Source: Paenibacillus cremeus
GTDB lineage: Bacteria > Bacillota > Bacilli > Paenibacillales > NBRC-103111
Assembly (NCBI RefSeq): GCF_007786445.1
Contig: NZ_VNJI01000013.1
Span: 1-64,000 of the forward strand
Reading direction: 5' to 3'
Length of the DNA stretch: 64,000 nucleotides
The notes beneath the pieces are model-generated. The model ran no database searches. It had not been told where the DNA came from and saw only the letters and a program-made list of their open reading frames with translations. The translations under genes were made by a program, and so were the position numbers. Shown in pieces: positions 51,881 to 63,949 of this stretch. The stretch's first letter is position 1. The number at the start of each line of letters is the position of its first letter.

Positions 51881-53140
51881 GTGTCTACTTTGAATTTGAC
51901 AGAATCCCGTGCAGCATATTGCACGGCCACCTACCGTTGTTACGATGAAAAAGCTGATTTCAATAAAAAAGCACAAGGCATCGCCGTCGGCCTTACCGTT
52001 GGCAGCTGGACAGACCTCCCTGAAGCACGTAAAGCCGAGATGGAAAAGCATCTTGGCCGCGTCGTGAGCGTTGATGTGCATGAGCCTGCTGCAGGTGAAC
52101 CGGCATCCGGTCGGTATGCCGATATTACCGTCGCCTATCCGGACGTCAATTTCAGCCGCGATATCCCCGCTCTGCTGGTCACCGTCTTCGGCAAGCTGTC
52201 CATGGACGGCAAAATTAAGCTGATCGACCTTGGATTTTCCGATGGCTTCTTGTCCGCTTTCCCTGGTCCGCGCTTTGGCCTTCAAGGCGTCCGCGATCTG
52301 CTCGGCGTACATAACCGCCCGCTCCTCATGAGCATTTTCAAATCGGTCATCGGCCACGATCTGCCTGCGCTGCGTGAACAGTTTTATCAGCAAGCAGCCG
52401 GCGGTGTCGATCTGATTAAGGATGACGAGATCCTGTTTGAAAACCCGCTGACGCCGATTGAGCGCCGCGTAGAGATATGCATGGAGGCCGCGGCCCAAGC
52501 GTCGCAGGTTACAGGACAAAAGCTGCTGTATGCTGTTAACCTCACTGGACCGACGTTTAGTCTGATTGACCAAGCGCGCAAAGCGATTAACGCAGGTGCG
52601 AACGCCCTGCTTTTCAACGTGCTCGCCTACGGCTTCGATGCGCTTAGCGAGCTGAGCCGCCACCCGGACATCCGTGTGCCGATTATGGCCCATCCGGCGC
52701 TGGCTGGAGCACTGTACCCGTCGCAGTATCACGGCATCGCCGCGAACGTGCTGCTCGGCAAGCTGATGCGGCTTGCAGGAGCGGATCTTGTGCTGTTCCC
52801 TTCCCCATACGGCTCCGTCGTTATGCCGCGGGAAGAGAATCTTGCGATCAAGGAAGCGCTGCTTACTGCACATGCGGGTCATCTAGCCACTAGCTTCCCA
52901 GTACCGAGCGCAGGCATTCATCCTGGCCTTGTACCGCTCATCCTCAAGGACTTCGGCGGCGAGGTTGTCGTTAATGCTGGAGGCGGCGTTCACGGGCATC
53001 CGATGGGTGCTGCAGCAGGTGGCCGCGCGTTCCGTCAAGCGATCGACGGCTGCTTAGCCGGCCGCCCGCTGAGAGAGTACGCTGCAGAAGGACATCCTGA
53101 GCTGCAAGCGGCAATCGACGCGTGGGGGATCAAAGAATGA
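51881..53140 (+). CDS. mtnW: RuBisCO-like 2,3-diketo-5-methylthiopentyl-1-phosphate enolase
   Basis: A 419-residue RuBisCO-like protein. The catalytic lysine sits in GGVDLIKDDEILF. Other signatures include IALTVGSWTDLP-like QGIAVGLTVGSWTDLPEA, NLTGPTFSLIDQARKA, VPIMAHPALAGAL and VNAGGGVHGHP. In Bacillus salvage MtnW enolises the diketone made by MtnB. The start is GTG at 51881, or TTG three codons later with AGGTG upstream; both are possible. It overlaps mtnX by four bases. Confidence 0.92.
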   Translation: MSTLNLTESRAAYCTATYRCYDEKADFNKKAQGIAVGLTVGSWTDLPEARKAEMEKHLGRVVSVDVHEPAAGEPASGRYADITVAYPDVNFSRDIPALLVTVFGKLSMDGKIKLIDLGFSDGFLSAFPGPRFGLQGVRDLLGVHNRPLLMSIFKSVIGHDLPALREQFYQQAAGGVDLIKDDEILFENPLTPIERRVEICMEAAAQASQVTGQKLLYAVNLTGPTFSLIDQARKAINAGANALLFNVLAYGFDALSELSRHPDIRVPIMAHPALAGALYPSQYHGIAANVLLGKLMRLAGADLVLFPSPYGSVVMPREENLAIKEALLTAHAGHLATSFPVPSAGIHPGLVPLILKDFGGEVVVNAGGGVHGHPMGAAAGGRAFRQAIDGCLAGRPLREYAAEGHPELQAAIDAWGIKE

Positions 53141-53799
53141 GCAAGCAGCGAGTTATTTTTTGCGATTTTGATGGCACGATTACTGTGAATGACAACATCG
53201 TGGCGATTATGAAGCATTTTCAGCCTCCGGGCTGGGATGAGCTTGTCAATCAAGTGATTTCGAAGCAAATTTCGGTTCAGGAAGGCGTCGGACGCATGTT
53301 CGCGCTCCTTCCTACCTCACGCAAGCAAGAAATTGTCGACTACGCGATCGGCAATGTGACCATTCGTGCCGGCTTCCAGCAGCTGCTGGACTACTGCCGT
53401 GAAGAACACATCCAGTTTTTAGTCACGAGCGGCGGCATCGATTTCTTTGTTTATCCTGTGTTGTCGGCGTTTCCGATTCCGAAGGAGCACATTTACTGCA
53501 ACGGCAGTGACTTCAGCGGCAGCCAGATCGAGATTTTATGGCCGCATGCCTGCGACGAGCACTGCACGAACCATTGCGGCATGTGCAAAACCGCGATTAT
53601 TCGCTCCTACAGCGCGGATCAGTATGAGCGCATTCTGATCGGCGACAGCATCACCGATTTTGCAGGTGCGAAGCTGGTGGACACCGTGTTCGCCCGCTCG
53701 CACCTGATCCAGCTCTGCGAGGAGCTGAAGCTGAATTATTATCCTTTCGAGGATTTCCATGACGTCATTAAGCAGCTAGAGGAGATGAAGGTAAAGTGA
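53137..53799 (+). CDS. mtnX: 2-hydroxy-3-keto-5-methylthiopentenyl-1-phosphate phosphatase
   Basis: A 220-residue HAD phosphatase with motif I FCDFDGTITVNDN and motif III GDSITDFAGAK. A Cys/His cluster (HACDEHCTNHCGMCK) in the middle is typical of MtnX-like proteins. The start MSKQRVIF overlaps the mtnW stop (ATGA), with GGGGG eight bases upstream. It removes the phosphate after the MtnW step. Confidence 0.92.
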   Translation: MSKQRVIFCDFDGTITVNDNIVAIMKHFQPPGWDELVNQVISKQISVQEGVGRMFALLPTSRKQEIVDYAIGNVTIRAGFQQLLDYCREEHIQFLVTSGGIDFFVYPVLSAFPIPKEHIYCNGSDFSGSQIEILWPHACDEHCTNHCGMCKTAIIRSYSADQYERILIGDSITDFAGAKLVDTVFARSHLIQLCEELKLNYYPFEDFHDVIKQLEEMKVK

Positions 53800-54440
53800 G
53801 CTTCAGCACCATTCGATTAGAGGAAAAGCAGCAGGCCTTCGCCGAGCTGCGCGAGATCAAAACCTTGCTGGCGGAGCGCGGCTGGTTTCCGGGCACGAGC
53901 GGGAATTTGTCGATCCGCACCGGAGAGTTTTCAAAAGATGAATTCGCGTTCGCCATCACGGCCAGCGGCAAAGACAAGTCGGTCAATACGCCGTCCGACT
54001 ACTTGCTGGTCGATCAGAACGGCAAGCCAATCGAAGCCACCGGGCTCAAGCCTTCGGCAGAAACGCTGATTCACTGCGAAATTTACCGTGCCACAGGTTG
54101 CGGAGCGATTTTCCATGTGCATACGGTATTCAATGCCTTGGCATCAGAGCTGTACTGGGAGCGCGGCTCCATTCCGGTGGACGGCGTAGAGCTGATCAAG
54201 GCGTTCAACATCTGGGAAGAGGAAGCGCAGATCGAAATCCCGATTTTGCCAAACTATGCGGATATCCCACGAATCGCCGAGCTAGTGGAAGGTGCGATCC
54301 AACCCCGCATTCCAGGAATCATGCTGCGCAAGCATGGTATCTACGCGTGGGGCGCGAATGCGTTTGAAGCTAAGCGTCATCTCGAAGCGTTTGAATTTTT
54401 GTTCGAGTATGTGTATCGCTTGGCCTTGCTGAAAAAGTAA
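53796..54440 (+). CDS. mtnB: Methylthioribulose-1-phosphate dehydratase
   Basis: A 214-residue class II aldolase-fold enzyme with zinc ligands in IFHVHTVFNAL and LRKHGIYAWG, and the GWFPGTSGNLSIR entry motif. It dehydrates methylthioribulose 1-phosphate. The GTG start overlaps the mtnX stop (GTGA). It is the last gene before a terminator. mtnA, mtnK and mtnD are not in the window. Confidence 0.93.
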   Translation: MSFSTIRLEEKQQAFAELREIKTLLAERGWFPGTSGNLSIRTGEFSKDEFAFAITASGKDKSVNTPSDYLLVDQNGKPIEATGLKPSAETLIHCEIYRATGCGAIFHVHTVFNALASELYWERGSIPVDGVELIKAFNIWEEEAQIEIPILPNYADIPRIAELVEGAIQPRIPGIMLRKHGIYAWGANAFEAKRHLEAFEFLFEYVYRLALLKK

Positions 54441-54461
54441 TTCCACCGAATTAAACGTAAA

Positions 54462-54505
54462 CAGCCTCTACTCATCCTTTCGGACGGTTAGAGGCTGCTT
54501 TCTTT
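54462..54505. terminator. Bidirectional terminator between mtnB and pyrE
   Basis: CAGCCTCTA pairs with TAGAGGCTG. The plus side has CTTTCTTTC and the minus side TTTACG. It separates the convergent pro-mtn and pyr operons. Confidence 0.75.
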
Positions 54506-54518
54506 CGCCGCTCGCTTA

Positions 54519-55175
54519 TTATTTACCGTACTCGCTCGGGTTCGCGCTCCAAGCTTTCAGCGCTGCCAGATCCTGCTCTTGAATGCTGCCCTGCTTCAGA
54601 GCAACGTCCAGCAGCGAGCTGTAATTCGTCAACGTACCGAATGGCACGCCAGCGTTCTCGAACGCTTCCTTTGCCTTTTGGAACTGGTACGAGAAGATCG
54701 CCAGTACGCTAAGCGCTTGTCCACCAGCCTCATTTACGGCCAATGCCACCTTCAGCGAGCTTCCGCCTGTGGAGATGAGATCCTCGATAACAACCGTTTT
54801 TTGACCTGGGCGGATGACGCCTTCGATCAAGTTCTCTTTACCGTGGCCCTTCGCCTTGTCGCGAACATAAACCATTGGAAGCCCTAGCTTCTGCGCTACC
54901 CATGCCGCATGGGGAATTCCGCCTGTCGCTGCTCCAGCAATCACTTCTGCGTCTGGATGCAGCTCGCGAATCAAGGCGACAAAGCCCTCGGCGATGCGCT
55001 CACGCACTTCAGGGTACGAGATCGTAATGCGGTTATCGCAATAGATCGGCGATTTCAATCCGGAAGTCCAAGTGAATGGCTCGTTCGGACGCAGCGATAC
55101 GGCATTGATTTTCAGCAAATCCGATGCGATTTGTTCCGCCAGCTCCGGGCGGGTTGGGATGGTGATTTGACTCAT
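54519..55175 (-). CDS. pyrE: Orotate phosphoribosyltransferase
   Basis: A 218-residue PRTase with the PRPP motif [17 protein letters not shown] and [18 protein letters not shown]. It joins orotate to PRPP. AAGGAGG precedes ATG. It is the last gene of the pyr operon, 33 bases after pyrF. Confidence 0.95.
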   Translation of the reverse strand: MSQITIPTRPELAEQIASDLLKINAVSLRPNEPFTWTSGLKSPIYCDNRITISYPEVRERIAEGFVALIRELHPDAEVIAGAATGGIPHAAWVAQKLGLPMVYVRDKAKGHGKENLIEGVIRPGQKTVVIEDLISTGGSSLKVALAVNEAGGQALSVLAIFSYQFQKAKEAFENAGVPFGTLTNYSSLLDVALKQGSIQEQDLAALKAWSANPSEYGK

Positions 55176-55208
55176 ATCAAATGTCCTCCTTCGAATTTGA
55201 ACAGGATA

Positions 55209-55934
55209 TTAATTTACCGATGCAATGATCGATTCCAGTGCCTCACGCGGATTTGCCGCCTCGGTGATCGGACGTCCAATCACGACAAAATCCGTGCCCT
55301 GCGTGAAAGCTTCCTTTGGTGTCATCACTCGGGATTGATCCCCAATGTCTGCTCCTGCAGGACGAATGCCAGGCGTTACGGTGACAAAGCCTGCTCCACA
55401 CGCCTGCTTAATGCGTACGACCTCCAGAGGTGAGGCGACTACGCCGTTTAGACCCGCTGATTTGGCCAGCGAAGCATACCGTACCACGGCCTCTTCAACC
55501 GTTCCTGCGATGCCAATCTCGTCGTTCATGACGGCTTGGCTTGTGCTTGTCAGTTGAGTCACGCCAATCACCACTGGACGCAAGCCCCCTGCTTGAAGCC
55601 CCTTGTCTACGCCTTCCATAGCCGCTTCCATCATCGTTTTGCCGCCTGCCGCATGGACGTTAAACATATCTACACCCATCCGGGTGATGCTCTCCGCTCC
55701 GCCTTTGACCGTATTCGGAATATCGTGCATCTTAAGGTCTAAAAACACTTGGTACCCCTTCTCTTTGAGCCTCGCTACAAATTGTGGGCCTGCGCTGTAA
55801 AACAGCTGCATCCCTACCTTCATGTAGCATGGAATGCCTTGCAATGCGCTAACCAGCGCTTCCGCCTGTTCGGCATAGGCATAGTCCAAGGCTACCATGA
55901 TGCGTTCCGCTACTTGCTTATTCGTTGTCGTCAC
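55209..55934 (-). CDS. pyrF: Orotidine-5'-phosphate decarboxylase
   Basis: A 241-residue TIM-barrel enzyme with the active-site lysines in VFLDLKMHDIPNTVKGG and the phosphate site GADIGDQSRVMTPKEA. The start is GTG (TTTNKQVAERIMVALDYA follows), fixed by AGGAGG eight bases upstream; the open frame extends further without a ribosome site. It lies 118 bases after carB; pyrK and pyrD, normally between them in Bacillus, are absent. Confidence 0.94.
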   Translation of the reverse strand: MTTTNKQVAERIMVALDYAYAEQAEALVSALQGIPCYMKVGMQLFYSAGPQFVARLKEKGYQVFLDLKMHDIPNTVKGGAESITRMGVDMFNVHAAGGKTMMEAAMEGVDKGLQAGGLRPVVIGVTQLTSTSQAVMNDEIGIAGTVEEAVVRYASLAKSAGLNGVVASPLEVVRIKQACGAGFVTVTPGIRPAGADIGDQSRVMTPKEAFTQGTDFVVIGRPITEAANPREALESIIASVN

Positions 55935-55997
55935 CGCTTGCGCCTCCTGTATCCTAAATGATCCGCTGTTTACCCTATGATTGGGTCCAATCAAGGG

Positions 55998-56042
55998 ATT
56001 AGCACAGCACCCCGCTCACAAATCGCAGGACACTGTGCTAAT
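55998..56042. repeat. 10-bp inverted repeat in the carB-pyrF gap
   Basis: ATTAGCACAG and CTGTGCTAAT with a 25-base loop. The stem ends 10 bases after the carB stop. No T-run. It may be a processing or stabilising hairpin in the pyr mRNA. Confidence 0.6.
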
Positions 56043-56052
56043 TCAACTCGTA

Positions 56053-59000
56053 TTATTGATGCACCGGCATTGGTGTCGATTGGAAGTAGATGGATTCCAG
56101 CACGTGCAGCAGTGCGCTTACCGTATCCAGCGATGTCATACAAACGATGCCGTTCTCAACCGCTTCGCGGCGGATGCGGAAGCCGTCACGCTCTGGAGTT
56201 TTCCCTTTGGTCAGCGTGTTGACGACAAAATGCGCTTCGCCATTGCGAATCAGGTCTAGGATGTTCGGCGAGCCTTCGCTCAGCTTGTTCACGCGGTTGA
56301 CAGGCAGTCCCGCTTCTTCTAGCGTTTTAGCTGTGCCGCCAGTAGCTACAATGCGGTAGCCCAGCCGATCGAAGCCGCGGAAAATCGGAATCGCTTCGTC
56401 TTTGTCCTTGTCTGCGATCGTGGCGATGATAGCACCTGTTGGCGGTATTTTCATACCGGAGCCGATCAAGCCTTTGTACAGTGCCTTAGCAAACGTTTTG
56501 TCGCGGCCCATAACTTCGCCCGTCGACTTCATTTCCGGCCCCAGGGTCGTGTCTACACGGCGCAGCTTCGCGAAGGAGAACACAGGCACTTTAACCGATA
56601 CATAATCATCTTCCGGCCACAATCCGGTTTCATAACCCATGTCTGCCAGCTTCTCGCCCATGATCGCACGAGTCGCCACGTTAGCCATAGGAATGTTCGT
56701 GATTTTGCTCAAGAATGGAACCGTACGCGAGGAGCGCGGATTCACTTCGATGACATACACTTCATCTTTGTAGATGACGAACTGGATATTCACAAGACCG
56801 ACTACTTGAAGGCCTCTAGCGATCTTCGTAGTGATGTCGATAATTTTTTGCTTCAGCTCAGCGGAAATCGTTTGTGTCGGATACACGGCAATCGAGTCAC
56901 CGGAGTGAACGCCGGCTCTTTCGATGTGCTCCATGATGCCTGGGATCAGAACCGTTTCCTTATCGCAAATCGCGTCAACCTCTACTTCTTTACCCAGCAT
57001 ATAACGGTCGATCAGAACCGGATGCTCAGGGTTGATCTTAACCGCGTACTCCATGTAGCTCAGCAGCTCTTCATCGGAGTATACGATTTCCATCGCGCGT
57101 CCGCCCAAGACGTAGGAAGGACGAACCAGCACCGGATAACCGAAGTTGGAAGCCATGCCTACAGCTTGATCCACAGACGTTACGGTGCCGCCTGGCGGTT
57201 GAGCGATATCCAGCGAACGCAGCAGCGCTTCGAACTTCTTACGGTCTTCCGCAGCGTCAATGTTCTCCAGATCCGTACCCAGGATACGCACGCCGGCTTT
57301 GGTCAGCGGAGCTGCCAGGTTGATCGCCGTTTGGCCGCCGAATTGGACGATAACGCCGATTGGCTTTTCACGCTCGATGACGTTCATGACATCTTCGAAG
57401 AATAATGGCTCGAAGTACAAACGATCAGATGTGTTAAAGTCCGTCGACACCGTCTCCGGGTTGTTGTTGATAATAACCGCTTCATAGCCAGCCGCTTGAA
57501 TCGCCCATACCGCGTGAACCGTAGAGTAGTCGAACTCGATCCCTTGGCCGATCCGGATTGGACCGGAGCCGAGAACCACGACCTTCTCTTTCGTCGTTTC
57601 TTTCACTTCATCTTCGGTTTCATAAGTCGAGTAGTAGTATGGTGTAGTCGCTTCAAACTCGGCTGCGCACGTATCAACCATTTTGTAAACCGGTTTCAGA
57701 CCAAGGCTCAAGCGATAAGCGCGCACATCCGCTTCTTGCGTGAAGTTCAGGCCATTCTCCGATTGACGGCGAATCTCAGCAATCGCACGGTCCGTAAAGC
57801 CTTTGCGCTTCGCATCCAGCAGCAGCTCTTGGGTCAGCTCCGGCTGTTGCAGCTCAGCTTCGAACTTGATCATGCCTTCCAGCTTGTGCAGGAACCACCA
57901 GTCGACTTTGGTCAAATCTTGAAGCTGTTGAACCGTGTAGCCGCGGCGCAAGGCTTCAGCAATCAGGAACATACGCTCATCATCCGGCTTTGCCAAACGC
58001 AGATCTAAAGTAGCTTGATCCAATGTCTCGGCATCCTTCAGGTACAGACGGTGTACGCCGATTTCCAACGAACGGATCGCTTTGTGAATCGATTCCTCGA
58101 AGCAGCGGCCAATGGCCATAACTTCGCCGGTTGCTTTCATTTGTGTTCCGAGCTTGCGGTTTGCAGAAGTAAATTTATCGAACGGCCAGCGCGGGATTTT
58201 CGATACGATATAGTCCAGCGTTGGCTCAAAGCATGCATAGGTTTGTCCCGTAACCGGGTTGATGATTTCGTCCAGCGTATAGCCGATCGCAATTTTAGCT
58301 GCCATCTTGGCAATTGGATATCCAGTCGCTTTGGAAGCAAGCGCAGAGGAACGGCTAACTCGCGGGTTAACTTCGATAACATAGTATTGGTAGCTGAGCG
58401 GATCAAGTGCGAACTGTACATTACAGCCGCCTTCGATGCTCAGCGCGCGGATAATTTTCAGCGATGCCGAACGCAGCATTTGGTATTCACGGTCGGACAG
58501 CGTTTGGCTTGGCGCCACTACGATACTGTCGCCCGTATGTACGCCTACCGGGTCAAAGTTTTCCATGTTACAAACTACGATACAGTTGTCGTTCGCGTCG
58601 CGCATTACCTCGTACTCGACTTCTTTCATGCCGGCAATGCTCTTCTCGATCAAGCACTGGCCGATCGGGCTGTAGCGGATCCCGGACGAAACCGTTTCAA
58701 GAAGCTCCTCTTCCGACGCACAAATCCCGCCGCCAGTACCACCCAAGGTGTAGGCTGGACGAACGATGATCGGATACCCGATTTCGTTAGCAAAATCCAA
58801 CGCTTCTTGGACCGTTGTAACGATAACGCTCTCCGGTACCGGCTGCTCCAGCTCGCGCATCAGATCGCGGAACAAATCGCGGTCTTCCGCTTTTTCAATC
58901 GCTGTCAGCTGAGTGCCGAGCAGGCGAACATTTTCACGCTCGAGCACGCCTGCGCGCGCCAGTGCTACGGCCATGTTCAAGCCGGTTTGACCGCCGAGTG

Positions 59001-59265
59001 TAGGCAGCAAGCCATCAGGACGCTCTTGACGGATGATTTGTGTTACAAACTCCAGGGTGATAGGCTCGATATATACTTTATCCGCCATGTTCGTGTCGGT
59101 CATGATCGTTGCTGGATTAGAGTTGATCAGGACAACCTCGTAGCCTTCTTCTTTCAACGCTTGACAAGCTTGTGTTCCAGCGTAGTCGAACTCCGCCGCT
59201 TGGCCGATAACGATCGGACCCGAACCGATTACGAGAATTTTTTTGAGTGTATTATTTTTCGGCAT
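56053..59265 (-). CDS. carB: Carbamoyl-phosphate synthase large subunit
   Basis: A 1070-residue protein with two homologous ATP-grasp halves ([20 protein letters not shown] in the first; [20 protein letters not shown] in the second) and a C-terminal MGS-like domain. The start [17 protein letters not shown] has AAAGGGG nine bases upstream and overlaps carA by 14 bases. With CarA it makes carbamoyl phosphate for pyrimidines. Confidence 0.96.
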   Translation of the reverse strand: MPKNNTLKKILVIGSGPIVIGQAAEFDYAGTQACQALKEEGYEVVLINSNPATIMTDTNMADKVYIEPITLEFVTQIIRQERPDGLLPTLGGQTGLNMAVALARAGVLERENVRLLGTQLTAIEKAEDRDLFRDLMRELEQPVPESVIVTTVQEALDFANEIGYPIIVRPAYTLGGTGGGICASEEELLETVSSGIRYSPIGQCLIEKSIAGMKEVEYEVMRDANDNCIVVCNMENFDPVGVHTGDSIVVAPSQTLSDREYQMLRSASLKIIRALSIEGGCNVQFALDPLSYQYYVIEVNPRVSRSSALASKATGYPIAKMAAKIAIGYTLDEIINPVTGQTYACFEPTLDYIVSKIPRWPFDKFTSANRKLGTQMKATGEVMAIGRCFEESIHKAIRSLEIGVHRLYLKDAETLDQATLDLRLAKPDDERMFLIAEALRRGYTVQQLQDLTKVDWWFLHKLEGMIKFEAELQQPELTQELLLDAKRKGFTDRAIAEIRRQSENGLNFTQEADVRAYRLSLGLKPVYKMVDTCAAEFEATTPYYYSTYETEDEVKETTKEKVVVLGSGPIRIGQGIEFDYSTVHAVWAIQAAGYEAVIINNNPETVSTDFNTSDRLYFEPLFFEDVMNVIEREKPIGVIVQFGGQTAINLAAPLTKAGVRILGTDLENIDAAEDRKKFEALLRSLDIAQPPGGTVTSVDQAVGMASNFGYPVLVRPSYVLGGRAMEIVYSDEELLSYMEYAVKINPEHPVLIDRYMLGKEVEVDAICDKETVLIPGIMEHIERAGVHSGDSIAVYPTQTISAELKQKIIDITTKIARGLQVVGLVNIQFVIYKDEVYVIEVNPRSSRTVPFLSKITNIPMANVATRAIMGEKLADMGYETGLWPEDDYVSVKVPVFSFAKLRRVDTTLGPEMKSTGEVMGRDKTFAKALYKGLIGSGMKIPPTGAIIATIADKDKDEAIPIFRGFDRLGYRIVATGGTAKTLEEAGLPVNRVNKLSEGSPNILDLIRNGEAHFVVNTLTKGKTPERDGFRIRREAVENGIVCMTSLDTVSALLHVLESIYFQSTPMPVHQ

Positions 59266-60430
59266 AGTGCAGTTCCCCTTTCGATGCGGATGCCTGTGCT
59301 GTGCTTCCTGCTTGGAATGCTGCAGCGATTTGCGCTTGGCGCGACAGCTGCGGACGGCTTTGTTTGAAATCACGGATCATTTGAATGAAATCGTCGAACA
59401 GATAGCTCGAGTCAAAAGGACCTGGCGCGGCTTCCGGATGGTACTGCACCGAGAACGCAGGGTATTTCTTATGCTTCAGACCTTCGATCGTGCGGTCGTT
59501 GTTGTTGATATGTGTTACTTCCAGCTCGGTGCCTGCAATTGACTCCTCTTTGACCGTGTAACCGTGGTTTTGGGAGGTGATGTAGCAGCGGCCGGTTTGC
59601 AGATCCTTCACCGGATGGTTTCCACCGCGATGGCCGAACTTGAGCTTCTCCGTGTCTGCACCGCTTGCCAGAGCGAACAGCTGGTGACCCAGGCAAATGC
59701 CGAAGATCGGGAACTCGCCTAGCAGCTCGGAGATCATTTTGGCTGCATGCGGAACGTCCTTTGGATCCCCAGGGCCGTTGGACAGCAGAATGCCATCCGG
59801 AGCCAGACGGCGGATTTGGTCTGCCGTTGCGTCTTGCGGCACCACTACCACGTCGCAGCCGCGCTTCGTCAAGTCGCGGAGAATCCCGCTCTTGGAGCCG
59901 AAGTCAACGAGCACTACACGCTCTTTCGTGCCTGGGCAGCCGAAGACGCTCTTCGTGGACACGCGCGACACTTGATCGGTCATGAGCGGATTAGCTTTCA
60001 GCTGCTCCAGCAGTTCCTCAACGCGCTTCGTCGAGGTGGTCAAAATGCCTTTCATTACGCCATGGTGGCGGATACGGCGGGTCAGCATGCGGGTGTCGAT
60101 GCCGCTGATTCCGATGATGCCATATTCTTTAAGCAAGCTGTCCAAGGTGTACTCGGCTCTCCAGTTGCTTGGCACCATTTCGTGCTCGCGCACTACAAAG
60201 CCGTGGATGAATGGGCGGATCGATTCAAAATCGTCGCGCGCAATCCCGTAGTTCCCGATCAGCGGGTAAGTCATCGTTACGATTTGTCCACAGTAGGACG
60301 GATCGGAGAGAACCTCTTGGTATCCTGTAATCCCTGTATTAAAAACGACCTCGCCAACCGAGTCGCCTTCGCTTCCGAATGCTTTACCGGTAAACAATGT
60401 ACCGTCTTCCAACAACAATCTTGCTTGCAT
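59252..60430 (-). CDS. carA: Carbamoyl-phosphate synthase small subunit
   Basis: A 392-residue glutaminase subunit; nucleophile Cys in [15 protein letters not shown] and catalytic HP in [11 protein letters not shown]. The start [13 protein letters not shown] is fixed by GGGAG nine bases before. The mRNA leader just upstream contains a G-quadruplex motif (60463-60492). The gap to pyrC is 326 bases, by far the largest in the operon. Confidence 0.95.
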   Translation of the reverse strand: MQARLLLEDGTLFTGKAFGSEGDSVGEVVFNTGITGYQEVLSDPSYCGQIVTMTYPLIGNYGIARDDFESIRPFIHGFVVREHEMVPSNWRAEYTLDSLLKEYGIIGISGIDTRMLTRRIRHHGVMKGILTTSTKRVEELLEQLKANPLMTDQVSRVSTKSVFGCPGTKERVVLVDFGSKSGILRDLTKRGCDVVVVPQDATADQIRRLAPDGILLSNGPGDPKDVPHAAKMISELLGEFPIFGICLGHQLFALASGADTEKLKFGHRGGNHPVKDLQTGRCYITSQNHGYTVKEESIAGTELEVTHINNNDRTIEGLKHKKYPAFSVQYHPEAAPGPFDSSYLFDDFIQMIRDFKQSRPQLSRQAQIAAAFQAGSTAQASASKGELHYAEK

Positions 60431-60462
60431 CGATTTCAACTCCCTTTGATGTTAATGGGCTT

Positions 60463-60492
60463 CCCTTAACCCCCCGCTCCCCTAAATCCCCC
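60463..60492 (-). other. Canonical G-quadruplex motif in the carA leader
   Basis: On the transcribed-sense minus strand the order is G5-ATTTA-G4-AGC-G6-TTAA-G3, which meets the G3+N1-7 rule. Further G-runs of 8 and 4 lie upstream at 60501-60508 and 60518-60521. The motif ends 32 bases before the carA start codon. Confidence 0.75.
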
Positions 60493-60589
60493 AGAGAGGG
60501 CCCCCCCCTGGGCACTGCCCCTGGACCGTATAACCCTATTGCATGAGTCACGGCGTGGCTTCGACGTTAGGTTTGAGCAGGAGCGCGTT

Positions 60590-60631
60590 TGTCATACCGG
60601 CAAAGTGCGCTGCACTTTCGCCGACATGACA
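60590..60631. repeat. Imperfect 42-bp palindrome in the pyrC-carA gap
   Basis: TGTCAT..CGGC.AAAGTGC and its complement pair almost completely around a 2-3 base loop (two-base mismatch and one bulge). It is not followed by a T-run. It resembles dispersed intergenic hairpin elements; copy number in the genome cannot be judged here. Confidence 0.6.
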
Positions 60632-60756
60632 CGCTTGACTCTATGTGTTCTTACAATTGCTTATTTGTTATGAATAACGGCATACAGTTCCTCTAAAGCG
60701 CCAGCACCACTAGCTTTTGCATAATTTACGGAATCTAGTTCCACACACCGCTGCTC

Positions 60757-62031
60757 CTACTCCGACCAGACAACTTGTCCTTCTACCATCGTCATTGTCG
60801 GCCAGCCTTTCAGCTTCCAGCCAGTAAACGGAGTGTTGCGGCCCTTGGAAGCGAACTCCTCAGGATTCACTTCTTTCTCGTTCTCCAGGTCGATCAAGGT
60901 CAGGTCTGCGATACCGCCAACTTCCAGCTTACCCCAAGGCAAGCCGAACACGTCTGCTGGGAGCTTGGTCATTTTGTCGACAAGGAACTCCAGCGTCCAT
61001 TGACCTGTGGCCACGAACTTCGTGTACAAGAGCGGGAAGGCAGTCTCGAAGCCGACGATCCCGAACGGAGCCAGCTGCACTCCGCGTGCCTTCTCTTCTT
61101 CGCTGTGCGGTGCATGGTCGGTGACGACGATGTCGATCGTTCCGTCCACCAAGCCTTCGATGCATGCTTGCACGTCGCGCGGGGTACGCAGCGGCGGGTT
61201 CATTTTCCAGTTCGCATCCATGCCCGGGATGTCTTCATCGGACAAGAGCAGATGGTGCGGACACACCTCAGCGGTCACTTTAATGCCGAACTGCTTCGCG
61301 TGGCGAATCAGGCGAACCGACTGCTCCGTGCTCACGTGGCATACATGGTAGTGCACGCCCGTAGCTTCCGCCAGCAAAATGTCACGTCCTACGTGAATCG
61401 CTTCCGACTCGTTCGGAATCCCCTTCAAGCCATGCTTGCGAACGAATTCGCCTTCGGAGAACGCCGCGCCTTCAACCAGCGTATTGTCCTCGCAGTGAGC
61501 GATGATCGGCATGCCGATCGAAGCCGCTTTGGCCATCGCATCCTTCATCATTTGAGCGCTTTGTACGCCTACGCCGTCATCCGTGTAGCCAATAACACCG
61601 GCTTCCTTCAATGCATCGAAGTCCGTCAGCTCACGGCCCAGCTCGTTTTTCGTGATGCAGCCGTAAGGCAGAACACGAACGATCCCTTCGGTCTCCGCTT
61701 TATCCAGCACATACTTAACGGTTTCCACCGTGTCGATCACTGGTCTCGTATTCGGCATGCAAGCGATCGTTGTAAAACCGCCTCTTGCCGCAGAGCGAGT
61801 ACCGGTTGCAATCGTTTCTTTATGCTCGAAGCCCGGCTCACGCAAATGCACGTGCATATCGATCAGGCCCGGCGTGAGCAGCTTGCCAGCCGCATCGATC
61901 ACCGTGTGACCCGCCACCTCTGGAGCCGCTCCGCCTGCATTCAAAATGCTTTCAATTTGCTTGCCTTCTACTAATACATGCCTCAAACCCTCGCCAGAAG
62001 CTACTGCTGCGTTTAAGATCCAAATTCCCAT
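60757..62031 (-). CDS. pyrC: Dihydroorotase
   Basis: A 424-residue class I amidohydrolase: metal motif DMHVHLREPGFEHKE, then HCEDNTLVEG, CHVSTEQSVRLI and VVTDHAPHSEEEKA. It closes carbamoyl aspartate to dihydroorotate. GGAGG stands five bases before ATG. It follows pyrB by 53 bases. Confidence 0.95.
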   Translation of the reverse strand: MGIWILNAAVASGEGLRHVLVEGKQIESILNAGGAAPEVAGHTVIDAAGKLLTPGLIDMHVHLREPGFEHKETIATGTRSAARGGFTTIACMPNTRPVIDTVETVKYVLDKAETEGIVRVLPYGCITKNELGRELTDFDALKEAGVIGYTDDGVGVQSAQMMKDAMAKAASIGMPIIAHCEDNTLVEGAAFSEGEFVRKHGLKGIPNESEAIHVGRDILLAEATGVHYHVCHVSTEQSVRLIRHAKQFGIKVTAEVCPHHLLLSDEDIPGMDANWKMNPPLRTPRDVQACIEGLVDGTIDIVVTDHAPHSEEEKARGVQLAPFGIVGFETAFPLLYTKFVATGQWTLEFLVDKMTKLPADVFGLPWGKLEVGGIADLTLIDLENEKEVNPEEFASKGRNTPFTGWKLKGWPTMTMVEGQVVWSE

Positions 62032-62084
62032 AGGAACCTCCGTTTACCTTGTCGATGAAATAAGTGCGCTTATCAGGTAATGTG

Positions 62085-63752
<1,668 letters not shown>

Positions 63753-63777
63753 TTAAAGGTGCTTTTCAGTTACCAGC

Positions 63778-63806
63778 ATTATCCCATGTTCGACATCGGT
63801 TGTCAA
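63778..63806 (-). promoter_or_regulatory. Sigma-A promoter of the pyr operon
   Basis: On the minus strand TTGACA, a 17-base spacer and GATAAT, about 25 bases upstream of the PyrR-binding element. Confidence 0.88.
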
Positions 63807-63949
63807 TAGGTGCCGCGGAGTGTCGACAAGCATTGCTTGCGGCGGGGGTTTTATGCTATAAAAGAGGTATCATTTGATTGGCGGCTGGCAGCAATTGCAT
63901 CGCAAGCTGCATAGTACAGGCCATTACATAAGGAGCTGGAATTTCTTTT

